64,000 nt of DNA from Ruegeria marisrubri (GCF_001507595.1 NZ_LQBQ01000023.1:124001-188000); one strand, 5' to 3'. Positions 16,525 to 26,824 are shown, numbered from the stretch's first letter. Translations and numbers: made by a program. The notes: generated by a model from the letters alone, not told the origin.

Positions 16525-17847
16525 TCAGCGCAGATCGGGGACTTCTGCCTGACCGTCCTCTGCACCTTGCAGCGAAGGCGGCATCGGCCCGCCCGTGGCC
16601 CAATCCAGCAGTTCCACCGTGTGCACAACCGGCAGCCCCGTCCCTGAACCGATCTGGATCATGCAGCCAATATTCCCGGCCGCGATCAGATCGGGGTTCT
16701 TCGCCTCCAGCGTCCGCACCTTGCGATCCCTGAGCTTCCCCGAAATCTCTGGCTGCATCAGGTTGTAGGTTCCGGCGCTGCCGCAGCACAGATGGCTGTC
16801 GGCGGGTTCAACCACCCGGAATCCCGCGCGTTTCAAAAGTGCTTTGGGCTCGGATTTCACCTTTTGCCCGTGCTGCAGAGAGCAGGCCGCATGATAGGCC
16901 ACGGTCAGCCCCTTGTCCTCTCCTTCGGGCAGGTCCAGCCGGGCGAGCAACTCGCTGACATCCATCGCGATCGCCGATACACGGGCGGCATCGTCTGCCA
17001 GAGGGTCATTGCGGAACATGTGGCCGTAGTCCTTGACGGTCGTTCCGCAGCCCGAGGTGTTGATGACGATGGCATCCAGCCCCTCACCATCCATTTCACG
17101 CACCCACGCGCGAATGTTTCGGGCGGCAGAACGGTGGCTGTCCTCGGATTTGCCCATGTGATGGGTCAGCGCCCCGCAACACCCCGCGCCTTCGGCCACC
17201 ACCACCTCGCAGCCCAGCCGCCGCAGCAGCCGGATCGTCGCATCATTGATATCCGCGTTCAGCGCCCTTTGCGCACAACCCGTCATCAGCGCCACGCGCT
17301 TCACCCGCTGGCCCTTGGGGGCAAAGCTCTGCGGGTCGTCATTGCGGCTGACCGGAGGTATATTCCGCGGCGCCATGTCGAGCATCGCCCTCAGCCGCGC
17401 ATCCGGCATCAGAAAGCGGAAGGGTCGGCCCAGCTTGGCCCCGATCAGCGCCCAGCGGAACCGCGTGGGATAGGGCAGGATCTTCGCCAATACCCACCGC
17501 AAGGCCCGCTCGCTGAAGGGGCGTTTGTAATTCGCCTCGATATATGCCCGCGCGTGATCAACCAGATGCATGTAATGCACACCCGATGGACAGGTGGTCA
17601 TGCAGGCAAGGCAGGACAGGCAGCGGTCGATATGTTTGACCGTCTTTTCATCCGGCACACGCTCGTTCTCCAGCATGTCCTTGATCAGGTAGATACGTCC
17701 GCGCGGGCTGTCCAACTCGTCGCCCAACACCTGGTAGGTCGGACAGGTCGCGGTGCAGAATCCGCAATGCACGCAGCTTCGCAGGATCTCGTTCGACCGC
17801 TGGGTCGCCGGATCCTTCAACTGTTCCGGAGTGAAAGTCGTCTGCAT
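16525..17847 (-). CDS. glcF: Glycolate oxidase iron-sulfur subunit GlcF
   Basis: A 440-residue electron-transfer subunit of membrane-associated glycolate dehydrogenase (glycolate to glyoxylate). Two ferredoxin-type cluster motifs are present: CVHCGFCTATCP at residues 25-36 and CLSCLACMTTCP near residues 75-86. The C-terminal half has two CCG modules (GAGCCGALTHH and SHLCCGSAGTYNL), typical of the GlcF/heterodisulfide-reductase CCG domain. It is last in the glcD-glcE-glcF operon, 3 bp after glcE. Confidence 0.93.
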   Translation of the reverse strand: MQTTFTPEQLKDPATQRSNEILRSCVHCGFCTATCPTYQVLGDELDSPRGRIYLIKDMLENERVPDEKTVKHIDRCLSCLACMTTCPSGVHYMHLVDHARAYIEANYKRPFSERALRWVLAKILPYPTRFRWALIGAKLGRPFRFLMPDARLRAMLDMAPRNIPPVSRNDDPQSFAPKGQRVKRVALMTGCAQRALNADINDATIRLLRRLGCEVVVAEGAGCCGALTHHMGKSEDSHRSAARNIRAWVREMDGEGLDAIVINTSGCGTTVKDYGHMFRNDPLADDAARVSAIAMDVSELLARLDLPEGEDKGLTVAYHAACSLQHGQKVKSEPKALLKRAGFRVVEPADSHLCCGSAGTYNLMQPEISGKLRDRKVRTLEAKNPDLIAAGNIGCMIQIGSGTGLPVVHTVELLDWATGGPMPPSLQGAEDGQAEVPDLR

Positions 17848-17850
17848 CGC

Positions 17851-18951
17851 CTACCCCATCAGCCCCGGGTTGAAGATCCCGCGCGGATCAAATTTCTGCC
17901 GCAGCCCCTTCGACAGGGCTGAAACCGCGGCCGGTTCGGGCTGCAACCGCCCCAGCGCCTCGAATGTCGCCTTGCTGGCCCGCACCAGCGTCGCATGCCC
18001 CGAGAAATCGCCCAGTCGCGCGCGCAGGTCCGTGCCTTCAGGAACAAGCACCCAGATCAGCCCGCCGCCCCAGTCGAACAACAATCCGTCCGCCTCGGCC
18101 CGGGCCGCCACCTCCGGCGCATCCGAGGGCTTGACGGAAATCCGCCAGACATCTCCCTGACGGTCATGGAAGACCTCGACATCGCGAATGGCGGTCCAGA
18201 GTTCCGGCGCCGGCCCTTCCCGGCTGGCTTCGCCGAACGCGCCCACAAGCGAACTCAGCCGGTCCGCCCGGTAGGCAACCGAGTCCTCAAACCCCTCGAT
18301 CCTGAGCAATGCGCGCCCGCTTTCCGGATCGTATGCGGCCCCCGTTACCTCGTAGGGCGACCCGAGCCCCGCCGACAGCGCCCTGATCGCAGCGCCTGTG
18401 TCAGGCACCTGCACGGAAATCGTCTCAGAGGTCTCGGCTTTCGGCAGAACCTTCAGGGAAACTTCGGTGAGCACACCCAGCGTCCCCCATGACCCCACCA
18501 TCAGCTTGACCAGATCATAACCGGTCACGTTCTTCATCACGCGGCCACCGTTCTTGAGAACCTGCCCACGACCATCGACGAAACGCACTCCCAGCGCAAA
18601 GTCCCGGCAGGCCCCGGCCTGCACCCGGCGCGGCCCCGACACGTTGGCGGCAACCACCCCACCCATGGTCGGCTCACCGCCGGTCCCCAGCAATCCGCGA
18701 TGGTCCATCGGCTCAAAGGCCAGTCGCTGCCCCTCGGCATCCAGAGCCGCCTCGACCTCGGCCAAAGGCGTCCCCGCCCTGGCAACCAGGGTCAAGGCAC
18801 CGGGCTCATAGAGCGTGACACCGGTCAAACCCGTCGTGACCAACGCCGTTTCGGGCCCGGAAATTCCGCGCGTGCCGCCACCCTGAACCCTCACCGGCTC
18901 CGTCAGCCCGGCCACCAATTCGGCAAACTCTGCCTCTGTCTCAGGTTTCAT
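17851..18951 (-). CDS. glcE: Glycolate oxidase FAD-binding subunit GlcE
   Basis: A 366-residue FAD-binding type-4 protein, the second flavin subunit of glycolate dehydrogenase. The flavin-binding region has GLLGTGGEPTMGGVVAANVS and GGRVMKNVTGYDLVKLMVGS, both GlcE hallmarks; the C terminus ends KFDPRGIFNPGLMG. Length is normal. It lies between glcD and glcF; the 64-bp gap to glcD holds an intergenic repeat. Confidence 0.92.
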   Translation of the reverse strand: MKPETEAEFAELVAGLTEPVRVQGGGTRGISGPETALVTTGLTGVTLYEPGALTLVARAGTPLAEVEAALDAEGQRLAFEPMDHRGLLGTGGEPTMGGVVAANVSGPRRVQAGACRDFALGVRFVDGRGQVLKNGGRVMKNVTGYDLVKLMVGSWGTLGVLTEVSLKVLPKAETSETISVQVPDTGAAIRALSAGLGSPYEVTGAAYDPESGRALLRIEGFEDSVAYRADRLSSLVGAFGEASREGPAPELWTAIRDVEVFHDRQGDVWRISVKPSDAPEVAARAEADGLLFDWGGGLIWVLVPEGTDLRARLGDFSGHATLVRASKATFEALGRLQPEPAAVSALSKGLRQKFDPRGIFNPGLMG

Positions 18952-18958
18952 CGCTCTT

Positions 18959-19015
18959 CATCTTTTTTCAAATACTCCGGGGGAGTCGCGCATCGCGCGA
19001 CGGGGGCAGCGCCCC
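18959..19015 (-). repeat. Intergenic repeat, copy 2, inside the glc operon
   Basis: Directly after the glcD stop, the minus strand has GGGGGC-GCT-GCCCCC, then GTCGCGC-GAT-GCGCGAC, then CCGGAGTATTTGAAAAAAG and ATGAA. The GGAGTATTT...AAAAGATGAA part matches the copy behind creatinase (11020-11067). The two stacked hairpins could act as a processing or attenuation site between glcD and glcE; that is inference. Confidence 0.55.
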
Positions 19016-20464
19016 CTATTGGGCGGCCACACGCGCCGCGCGGCGGCTCTCGGAAACCGGCAGCGGAAAGACCTTGGCCGGGTTCAGCAGCCAAGCAGGA
19101 TCGAACACATCCTTGACCGCCATCTGCGCCTCCAGATCCTCGGGCGAATACTGATACGTCATCAAATCCCGTTTCTCGATCCCGACTCCATGCTCACCCG
19201 TCAGACACCCGCCGGCATCGACGCAGAGTTTCAGGATCTCCGCCCCGAAGGCCTCGCACTTCTCCAGATCACCCGGCTTGTTGGCGTCGAACAGGATCAA
19301 CGGATGCATGTTGCCATCGCCGGCATGAAACACGTTGCCGACCGGCAGGCCGAACTCCTTGCTCAACTCTCCGATCCGGCGCAGCACCATCGGCAGTTCG
19401 GAGACCGGTATGGTTCCGTCAAGGCACATGTAATCGTTGATCTGCCCCATCGCGCCAAAGGCGGATTTGCGCCCCAGCCAGATCTTAGCGCTTTCCTCGG
19501 CCGACTGGCTTTCGCGCAACTCGACCGGGTTGTGGCGCTTGGCGATCTCGATGATTTTCTCAAGCTGGCTCTCGATCTCGGCCTCCGAGCCCTCGACCTC
19601 GACGATCAGCAGCGCCTCGCAGTTCGGATAGCCGGCATGGGCAAAGTTCTCGCAGGCCTCGATGCACAGCCGGTCCATGAATTCGATCGCGACCGGCAGA
19701 ATGCCCGACTTGATGATGTCCGAGACGCATTCGCCCGCCACCGCGTTGTCATCAAAGCCCATCAGGACCGGCCGCGCGCCCTCGGGCTTGCGCAGGATGC
19801 GCAGCGTCGCCTCGGTCACCACACCCAACTGCCCTTCCGAGCCGCATATGACGCCCAACAGATCTAGCCCGCCCGCGTCCAGATGCGCACCGCCGAGCTC
19901 GATCACCGTTCCGTCCATGAGAACCATGGTCACGCCCAGCAGGTTGTTGGTGGTGACGCCGTATTTCAGGCAATGCGCCCCGCCGGAATTCATCGCGATG
20001 TTGCCCGCGATCGCGCAGGCCAGTTGCGAGGACGGGTCCGGAGCGAAAAAGAAATCCTCCTCTTCGACCGCGCCGGTCACGCTCAGGTTGGTCCGGCCCG
20101 ACTGCACGCGGATGAACCGATTGTCATAGTCGGTTTCCAGAACCTCGTTCATCCGGGCCACGCCCAGGATCACGCAATCGGCAGTCGGAAGCGCGCCACC
20201 CGCCAGCGAGGTGCCCGACCCGCGAGGCACGACCGGAACGCCCTCTTCCTGGCAGATCCGCAGAACGTCGGACACCTCCTGCGTACTGGATGGCAACACG
20301 ACCAGCATTGGAGGGCACTTGTAGGCCGTCAGCGCGTCGCATTCATAGGCGCGGGTTTCCACTTCCTCATGGATGATGGCGTCATCCGGCAACACCGACC
20401 TCAGACGCTCCAACAACATTGCCTTGCGAGACATCACGCCCGGATTGGGCTTGGGCATTTCCAT
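19016..20464 (-). CDS. glcD: Glycolate oxidase catalytic subunit GlcD
   Basis: A 482-residue FAD-linked oxidase. The FAD-binding core has VVPRGSGTSLAGGA (about residues 78-91), SSQLACAIAGNIAMNSGGAH and GVTTNNLLGV; the C terminus has GNVFHAGDGNMHPLILFD and GGCLTGEHGVGIEKRDLM, both strongly diagnostic of GlcD. D-lactate dehydrogenases share the fold, but the glcE and glcF neighbours decide it. The ATG at 20464 follows AAAGGA; the frame is open to 20749 but that part overlaps the DUF599 gene. An inverted repeat sits 15 bp upstream. Confidence 0.94.
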   Translation of the reverse strand: MEMPKPNPGVMSRKAMLLERLRSVLPDDAIIHEEVETRAYECDALTAYKCPPMLVVLPSSTQEVSDVLRICQEEGVPVVPRGSGTSLAGGALPTADCVILGVARMNEVLETDYDNRFIRVQSGRTNLSVTGAVEEEDFFFAPDPSSQLACAIAGNIAMNSGGAHCLKYGVTTNNLLGVTMVLMDGTVIELGGAHLDAGGLDLLGVICGSEGQLGVVTEATLRILRKPEGARPVLMGFDDNAVAGECVSDIIKSGILPVAIEFMDRLCIEACENFAHAGYPNCEALLIVEVEGSEAEIESQLEKIIEIAKRHNPVELRESQSAEESAKIWLGRKSAFGAMGQINDYMCLDGTIPVSELPMVLRRIGELSKEFGLPVGNVFHAGDGNMHPLILFDANKPGDLEKCEAFGAEILKLCVDAGGCLTGEHGVGIEKRDLMTYQYSPEDLEAQMAVKDVFDPAWLLNPAKVFPLPVSESRRAARVAAQ

Positions 20465-20478
20465 AGCGCGTCCTTTCT

Positions 20479-20499
20479 TTGGTAAATTTATATTACCAA
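20479..20499 (-). promoter_or_regulatory. Operator-like inverted repeat at the head of the glc operon
   Basis: TTGGTAA-N7-TTACCAA is a perfect seven-base inverted repeat in an AT-rich patch, 14 bases upstream of the glcD start. Read on the minus strand its centre contains TATAAAT, which could be a -10 element covered by a repressor. The TTGGT/ACCAA half-sites resemble FadR/GntR-type operators such as those of GlcC and PdhR, but with a wider spacer. No GntR gene is adjacent. Confidence 0.5.
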
Positions 20500-20545
20500 T
20501 TATGGCGTCTGGCAAGCTGAACCGGATACCCCTACTGTCGCGGTC

Positions 20546-21256
20546 ATGACATGGATCGACCGCGCCCTGCTGTTTTCTCCCCTCGACTACGCCGCAATCG
20601 GGTTTTTGCTCGTCTCCTGGCTGTGGATCGGTTGGCGGATCGAGAACCCGTCGCCGAACAAACCCTCGGTGGCTGTCATGATGGACGAATTTCGCCGCGG
20701 CTGGATGAGGCAGATGGTCACCCGGCAACCGCGCATGTTCGACGCGCAACTGGTTGGGAACATGCGCCAGAGCACGGCGTTCTTTGCCTCGACCTCGATG
20801 ATCGCAATCGGCGGCGGGCTGGCGTTGCTGGGCAACACCGAACGTCTGGCGGTCGTGGCCAAGGATCTGACCTTCGGCAGCGCCCCCGCCGTGGTCTGGG
20901 AGATCAAGATCCTGATCTCGACCCTGCTTCTGTCCAGCGCCTTCCTGAGATTCGTATGGTCACACCGGCTGTTTGGCTATTGCGCGATCCTCATGGCCGC
21001 CGTGCCCAACGACCTCGACGATCCCCTGGCCAACCCCCGAGCCGCACAGGCTGCCGAGATCTGCATCACCGCCGGGCGCAGCTTCAACCGGGCGCTGCGC
21101 ACGATCTATTTCGCGCTTGCCACCGCCGCGTGGGTCTTGGGCCCGGTGCCGCTGCTGCTGGCCACGTTGGCGACGGTGGCGGTGCTCTACCGGCGCGAAT
21201 TCGCCTCTCACTCGCGCGAGGTCTTGCTGACCCTGCCGCCTGACACGCAGTCGTGA
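20546..21256 (+). CDS. DUF599 family membrane protein
   Basis: A 236-residue protein with about four hydrophobic segments (near residues 14-30, 78-96, 113-135 and 190-215). The pattern of an N-terminal membrane helix, MVTRQPRMFDAQLVGNMRQS, STAFFASTSMIAIGGGLALL and a final YRREFASHS fits the DUF599 family, whose function is unknown. It is divergent from glcD, with the glc operator-like repeat in the 81-bp spacer, and is followed by a small exported protein 35 bp further on. Confidence 0.75.
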   Translation: MTWIDRALLFSPLDYAAIGFLLVSWLWIGWRIENPSPNKPSVAVMMDEFRRGWMRQMVTRQPRMFDAQLVGNMRQSTAFFASTSMIAIGGGLALLGNTERLAVVAKDLTFGSAPAVVWEIKILISTLLLSSAFLRFVWSHRLFGYCAILMAAVPNDLDDPLANPRAAQAAEICITAGRSFNRALRTIYFALATAAWVLGPVPLLLATLATVAVLYRREFASHSREVLLTLPPDTQS

Positions 21257-21291
21257 TCCCCTGGCCGGCCGAAACTTCCTATTCTCGCCGC

Positions 21292-21639
21292 ATGAGATAC
21301 ATCGCCCTTACCGCCCTGCTGGCGGCACCTGCATTGGCCGAGCCACCCGTGATCGAAAACGTTGCCGCCCGGCAGCAAGGGGACGGCTGGCATTTCGAAG
21401 TCACGGTCTCGCACCCCGATACCGGCTGGGACCACTATGCCGACGGGTGGCGCGTGCTTGACATGCAGGGCAACGAGTTGGGGATGCGGGTGCTGCATCA
21501 CCCGCACGAGACCGAGCAGCCGTTTACCCGTTCACTGGGCGGCGTCCAGTTGCCGGAGGGCGCAACGCATGTGCAAGTGCAGGCGCGGTGCAGCGTCGAT
21601 GGCTGGGCCGAGGCAACCTATCGGGTCACCCTGCCCTGA
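21292..21639 (+). CDS. Small exported protein of unknown function
   Basis: A 115-residue protein with a short signal peptide (MRYIALTALLAAPALA) and a compact domain containing GWHFEVTVSHPDTGWDHYAD and TRSLGGVQLPEGATHVQVQA. The strand-rich, Trp-containing body suggests a beta-sandwich; I do not recognise a named family. The ATG at 21292 is chosen because it yields the signal peptide; the frame opens at 21253. It is convergent with the flavodoxin-like gene and probably co-transcribed with the DUF599 gene. Confidence 0.7.
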   Translation: MRYIALTALLAAPALAEPPVIENVAARQQGDGWHFEVTVSHPDTGWDHYADGWRVLDMQGNELGMRVLHHPHETEQPFTRSLGGVQLPEGATHVQVQARCSVDGWAEATYRVTLP

Positions 21640-21646
21640 CCAGCGC

Positions 21647-22132
21647 TCAGAACACGCCCAGGCTCAGCCCCGCGCCCAGCGCCATGCCGATCTCGCGGCA
21701 TCGCTCCAACTCTGCCTCGGAGATCGTTTTCGGTGCCAGAATCTGCTCCGGCGTCTGGGCATGGGTGCAGACGATCAGGGGCGGCTGGACCTCCTTCAAC
21801 CGCCAGCCCTGGGCAATGCGCGCCATCTGGCGCACGGCATTCTCTCCGTCCGAGCCCGCGCAGACCATCTGCGCATAGGGTCGTGCCTCGATGCGGCCCA
21901 GCACCGGATAGTAGCAGCGATCGAAGAAATCCTTCATCACCCCCGAGATCGCGGCAAGATTTTCCGGGGCGCAGAAGATATAGCCGTCCGCCCGCAGCAG
22001 ATCCCCCGGCCCGGCCTGATCGGCCGTTTTCAGAATCGTGGGCGTTTCACCCTGCGCCGCCTCGGCGGCTGCTTCGGCCATCTGCCGGCTGCCGCCCGTC
22101 CGCGAGTGATACACGATCAACAGTTCCGCCAT
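21647..22132 (-). CDS. Flavodoxin/NADPH-dependent FMN reductase family protein
   Basis: A 161-residue flavodoxin-fold protein. The FMN phosphate-binding loop is at the N terminus (LLIVYHSRTGGSRQMAEAAA), followed by GYIFCAPENLAAISGVMKDF, which resembles the isoalloxazine-binding loop of multimeric flavodoxin-like proteins. It probably binds FMN and passes electrons to an unknown partner. It lies 12 bp after rlmH on the same strand and is probably co-expressed with rsfS-rlmH. Confidence 0.78.
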   Translation of the reverse strand: MAELLIVYHSRTGGSRQMAEAAAEAAQGETPTILKTADQAGPGDLLRADGYIFCAPENLAAISGVMKDFFDRCYYPVLGRIEARPYAQMVCAGSDGENAVRQMARIAQGWRLKEVQPPLIVCTHAQTPEQILAPKTISEAELERCREIGMALGAGLSLGVF

Positions 22133-22144
22133 TTCCGATCCCGC

Positions 22145-22615
22145 TCATACCCTGTGATACGGCCCGCCCGACAGGATCGTGGCCGCGCGGTAGAGCTGTT
22201 CCGCCAGCATGACCCGCACCAGCATATGCGGCCAGACCATCGCGCCAAAAGAGATGGAAAAATCCGCCTCGGCCCGCAGCGCCGGGTCGATCCCGTCGGC
22301 CCCGCCGATGATCAGCGCCAGGTCCTGTCGCCCGGCGTCGCGCCAGCCGGCCAGCCTTTTCGCGAAATCGGGCGAGGACATCACCTTGCCGCGCTCGTCC
22401 AGGGCACAGATCACCGCCCCTTTCGGCAGCGCCTTGCGCAGAAGATCCGCCTCGGCCTTCATGCCGGCATTCTTCTTGTCCTCGACCTCGATGACCCGCG
22501 CAGGACCCAAGCCCAACGCGCGGCCCGTGCGGTCGAATCTGGTCAGATAGTCGTCAATCAAGGTTTTTTCCGGTCCGGCCCGCAACCGGCCGACCGCGCA
22601 AATGCAAATACGCAT
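22145..22615 (-). CDS. rlmH: 23S rRNA (pseudouridine1915-N3)-methyltransferase RlmH
   Basis: A 156-residue SPOUT methyltransferase that modifies helix 69 of 23S rRNA. The start [20 protein letters not shown] is typical, the SAM-binding glycine-rich loop is [13 protein letters not shown], and the C-terminal trefoil knot ends [20 protein letters not shown] followed by HRV, very close to RlmH of other bacteria. The ATG at 22615 is used; the frame opens upstream at 22639. It follows rsfS, the standard rsfS-rlmH pairing. Confidence 0.94.
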   Translation of the reverse strand: MRICICAVGRLRAGPEKTLIDDYLTRFDRTGRALGLGPARVIEVEDKKNAGMKAEADLLRKALPKGAVICALDERGKVMSSPDFAKRLAGWRDAGRQDLALIIGGADGIDPALRAEADFSISFGAMVWPHMLVRVMLAEQLYRAATILSGGPYHRV

Positions 22616-22658
22616 TCTCTCTCGCCTCCGACCCCTCAATATGGGGCGGGATGGCGCC

Positions 22659-23018
22659 TCAGTTGGCTGAGGCGCTGCTGCCCTGCGGCAGCCACATCTT
22701 TTCCAGCTGGTAGAACTCGCGAACCTCGGGGCGGAAGATATGGACGATCACGTCGCCCGTATCGATCAGCACCCAGTCGCCGGCATCCTTGCCTTCGACC
22801 TTCGAGGTGAACCCGAATTCCTGCTTGATGCGATCCGTCAGCTTTTCCGACATGGCCGAGACCTGACGTGTCGAACGTCCGGACGCGATCACCATGTAAT
22901 CCGCCACCGAGGATTTCCCGCGCAGGTCGATCTGCACGACATCTTCGGCCTTGTCATCGGAAAGTGAGGAAAGGATGCGCTCAAGCAGCTTTTCGCTGGT
23001 CAGCTGAGAGTGGGCCAT
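22659..23018 (-). CDS. rsfS: Ribosomal silencing factor RsfS
   Basis: A 119-residue protein that binds ribosomal protein uL14 and blocks subunit joining in starvation. The conserved block is [20 protein letters not shown] followed by [11 protein letters not shown], and the C-terminal [16 protein letters not shown] with [12 protein letters not shown] is characteristic. The frame is open to 23132, so a start up to 38 codons earlier cannot be excluded; the ATG at 23018 gives the family-typical length, though no strong ribosome-binding site is seen. It is directly upstream of rlmH. Confidence 0.88.
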   Translation of the reverse strand: MAHSQLTSEKLLERILSSLSDDKAEDVVQIDLRGKSSVADYMVIASGRSTRQVSAMSEKLTDRIKQEFGFTSKVEGKDAGDWVLIDTGDVIVHIFRPEVREFYQLEKMWLPQGSSASAN

Positions 23019-23182
23019 CACACCGGCCCGTTCATCGGCGGGCAAACCCGCCTGTGCTTGAAGAGACAGGACATAGTCCTCCTTTGCAGCGCGCCGCCAA
23101 CCTCCGGCGCCGAGGTACTTCAAAATTAGCAATCCCCGGGGGACATTTCAATGAACTGCAAGGCCACTGCGGCCACGCTACG

Positions 23183-24544
23183 TCACTCTTTGGCGAGTTG
23201 TTGCGAGTCCGACCCGCCTTGGTCGTCCTTCAACAACCTGACTTCGCGCTGCGGGAACGGGATGGAGATGCCCTCGGCCTTGAACGCATCCCAAAGCGCT
23301 AGGTAGACGTTGCCGCGGATATTGGTCAATCCGGCCGTCGGATCCCTGATCCAGAACCGCAGAACGTAATCGACGCTGCTGTCTCCGAAGCCGGTGATGT
23401 GGCACACCGGTTCGTGTCCAAGGTCACTCAACACCCGATTTACCGTTTTCACGGTCCGGATCGCCACCGCGCGCACCTTGTGCGGATCATCGCCGTAGCT
23501 GGTGCCGAAATGGAGATCCAGCCGCACGAATTCATCCGAATGCGACCAGTTCACCACCTGCCCGGTGATCAGGTCCTCGTTCGGGATCAGGTATTCGCGC
23601 CCATCACGCGTGACGACCGAGACATAGCGCGCGCCCAAGGCGTTGATCCAGCCGAACGTGTCGCCCAGCGAGATCACATCCCCCGGCTTGATCGACCGGT
23701 CCATCAGGATGATGATTCCCGAAATCAGGTTCGAGACGACTTTCTGCAGGCCGAAACCGATACCGACGCCGATGGCGCCGGAAAGAAGCGCGATACCCGT
23801 AAGATCGAAGCCCAGCGTCCGTATTGCGACCAGAAAGACGAGCCCATAGAGGGATACCTGGATCCCCTTGGCCAGCAACACCTGCATCGACGGCGTGATA
23901 TCGTCATTTTTCTCCAGCGCACGCGAAGCCGCCTGGGTGGCCAGCCGGGCCAGCGTCAACAGAGCACCGATCAGCAGAACCGCCTTGAGCATGCCCAGAA
24001 CCGAGATGTGCAGATCTCCGATCGACAGGGCTATGCTGTCGAGAAAACCCGCCACGTCATCCGTCAGGTTCAGCGCCACAAGCGTTGCATAGATCCACAT
24101 CGACCACTTGAAGATCTTGCGAAGGGTCCGGTTCTTGACCAGACGGGCCAGCAGGGCGATGACCAGCCAGGCCGTCGCAAGTGTCGCCACCACACCGATT
24201 ATGTAGCTGCGCGATGGCCAGGTGGTGTGCTGCATCACCGTGTAGACAAGCCAGGACACCAGCACGAAGTAAACCAGGGTCAGGCGCCGCAGAATCTGGA
24301 CCAGCGTGCGCAGCCGCCATTTCGGCCAACCGACGCGGGCCCGGGCCCAGGCCTCCCAGCGTCCCTTCGTCGCCAGTCTGAGCAGATAGGACAGAGCCAC
24401 CAGCAGCACGATGATGACCAGCTGATACTGCCGCCAGCCCGGTGTCGCGATCAGGTCGTAGATCTTGCCGCCCTGCTCGGAGAATGCCGCAACCATCGCT
24501 GTGAACATCTCGGAAATGGTTGGCGGCAAAAGGTCTTGGTCCAT
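23183..24544 (-). CDS. MscS-family mechanosensitive ion channel
   Basis: A 453-residue membrane protein with about five predicted N-terminal helices and a C-terminal MscS core. The pore helix is LLSGAIGVGIGFGLQKVVSN, followed by the beta domain FSGIIILMD-like segment (SGIIILMDRSIKPGDVI) and GARYVSVVTRDGREYLIPNE. It is expected to open under membrane tension in osmotic downshock. The extra N-terminal helices make it longer than E. coli MscS (about 286 residues). A GGGAGG site precedes the ATG at 24544. Confidence 0.9.
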   Translation of the reverse strand: MDQDLLPPTISEMFTAMVAAFSEQGGKIYDLIATPGWRQYQLVIIVLLVALSYLLRLATKGRWEAWARARVGWPKWRLRTLVQILRRLTLVYFVLVSWLVYTVMQHTTWPSRSYIIGVVATLATAWLVIALLARLVKNRTLRKIFKWSMWIYATLVALNLTDDVAGFLDSIALSIGDLHISVLGMLKAVLLIGALLTLARLATQAASRALEKNDDITPSMQVLLAKGIQVSLYGLVFLVAIRTLGFDLTGIALLSGAIGVGIGFGLQKVVSNLISGIIILMDRSIKPGDVISLGDTFGWINALGARYVSVVTRDGREYLIPNEDLITGQVVNWSHSDEFVRLDLHFGTSYGDDPHKVRAVAIRTVKTVNRVLSDLGHEPVCHITGFGDSSVDYVLRFWIRDPTAGLTNIRGNVYLALWDAFKAEGISIPFPQREVRLLKDDQGGSDSQQLAKE

Positions 24545-24652
24545 CGATACCTCCCGCGCTCAGCATGACCGGCTTTCGCGGTTCGGCGCAAGGCCCCGAG
24601 GCTTGCCGAGATCGATCTTGATTGACGCGGTGCCCCGATATATCTGGTGCGC

Positions 24653-24751
24653 ATGAGACACATCCCTGCCCCGAAACCGAATCTGCAGGACCGCACGCGG
24701 TTGCGTGAACGGTTCGTCGGGGCCGCCCGCTCGGTTCTGGCCCGCCTATGA
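24653..24751 (+). CDS. Possible 32-residue small protein upstream of leuC
   Basis: A short frame [20 protein letters not shown] followed by [12 protein letters not shown] ends 53 bp before leuC. The codon composition is that of local genes and the product is basic. There is no clear ribosome-binding site, and AT-rich TATATC lies about 9-14 bases upstream of the ATG, so a leaderless message is conceivable. It contains four Leu codons but no run of them, so a classical leader-peptide attenuator is not evident. Low confidence. Confidence 0.3.
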   Translation: MRHIPAPKPNLQDRTRLRERFVGAARSVLARL

Positions 24752-24804
24752 GCGGCAGCCAGTCACCTGTCGCCAGCCATTCTCACAATAATGGGAGAGG
24801 ACCG

Positions 24805-26208
<1,404 letters not shown>

Positions 26209-26246
26209 GCTTCCCTCATTATTGATTTTTTGAGGGAGAGACTGAA

Positions 26247-26783
26247 ATGAGTGACTGGCTGAAACTGCTTCTTCTGGGGATATTGTCCATCGTGTTCGGG
26301 ATCATCGTCCTGGGCGCGCCGATAATTGCCTCGGTCGCGATCACCACGCTGGCCGGCTTCATGCTGCTGATCGGCGGCGGTGTTCAGGTTGTCGGCGGTT
26401 TCACCGTCGAGGGCGCGGGGAACAAGATCCTGTCCATTCTCATGGGCCTGATCATGGTTTTCCTCGGCTGGTCCTTCCTGAAGAACCCGCTTGAAGGGAC
26501 GCTGACCCTGGCGACCGTGATCATGATCCTGTTCATCGCGGGTGGGATCGCGCGGATCATCCTGTCCTTCCAGATGCGCGGAACGCAGTTCTTCTGGCCG
26601 ACACTCATTTCGGGCGTGCTGTCGCTGGCGCTGGCCGGCTACATCTTTGCCAATGCCTCGGTTGGTCTGGCGCTCAGCCTGCTGGGTATCCTGCTGGGCA
26701 TCGAGATGCTCTTCAACGGCTTCGGCCTGATCTTCACCGCGCTCTTCGTCAAGAGCGGCGAAAACGAACTGAAACAAGCGTAA
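26247..26783 (+). CDS. HdeD/DUF308 family membrane protein
   Basis: A 178-residue protein made of six hydrophobic segments in two- or three-fold repeat (for example LLLGILSIVFGIIVLGAP and LLGILLGIEMLFNGFGLIF). The pattern and length match HdeD-type DUF308 proteins, associated with acid resistance in enteric bacteria; the role here is unknown. It lies between leuC (38 bp) and leuD (41 bp) on the same strand and is probably on the leu transcript. Confidence 0.8.
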   Translation: MSDWLKLLLLGILSIVFGIIVLGAPIIASVAITTLAGFMLLIGGGVQVVGGFTVEGAGNKILSILMGLIMVFLGWSFLKNPLEGTLTLATVIMILFIAGGIARIILSFQMRGTQFFWPTLISGVLSLALAGYIFANASVGLALSLLGILLGIEMLFNGFGLIFTALFVKSGENELKQA

Positions 26784-26824
26784 CGCGGGCAGCAGGGGAC
26801 GGCCCTCTCCCGCAGGAGTGAAAC

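Noticed and set aside
23090..23180. Possible terminator downstream of the MscS-type gene
   Set aside because: No stem with a following T-run could be found on inspection.
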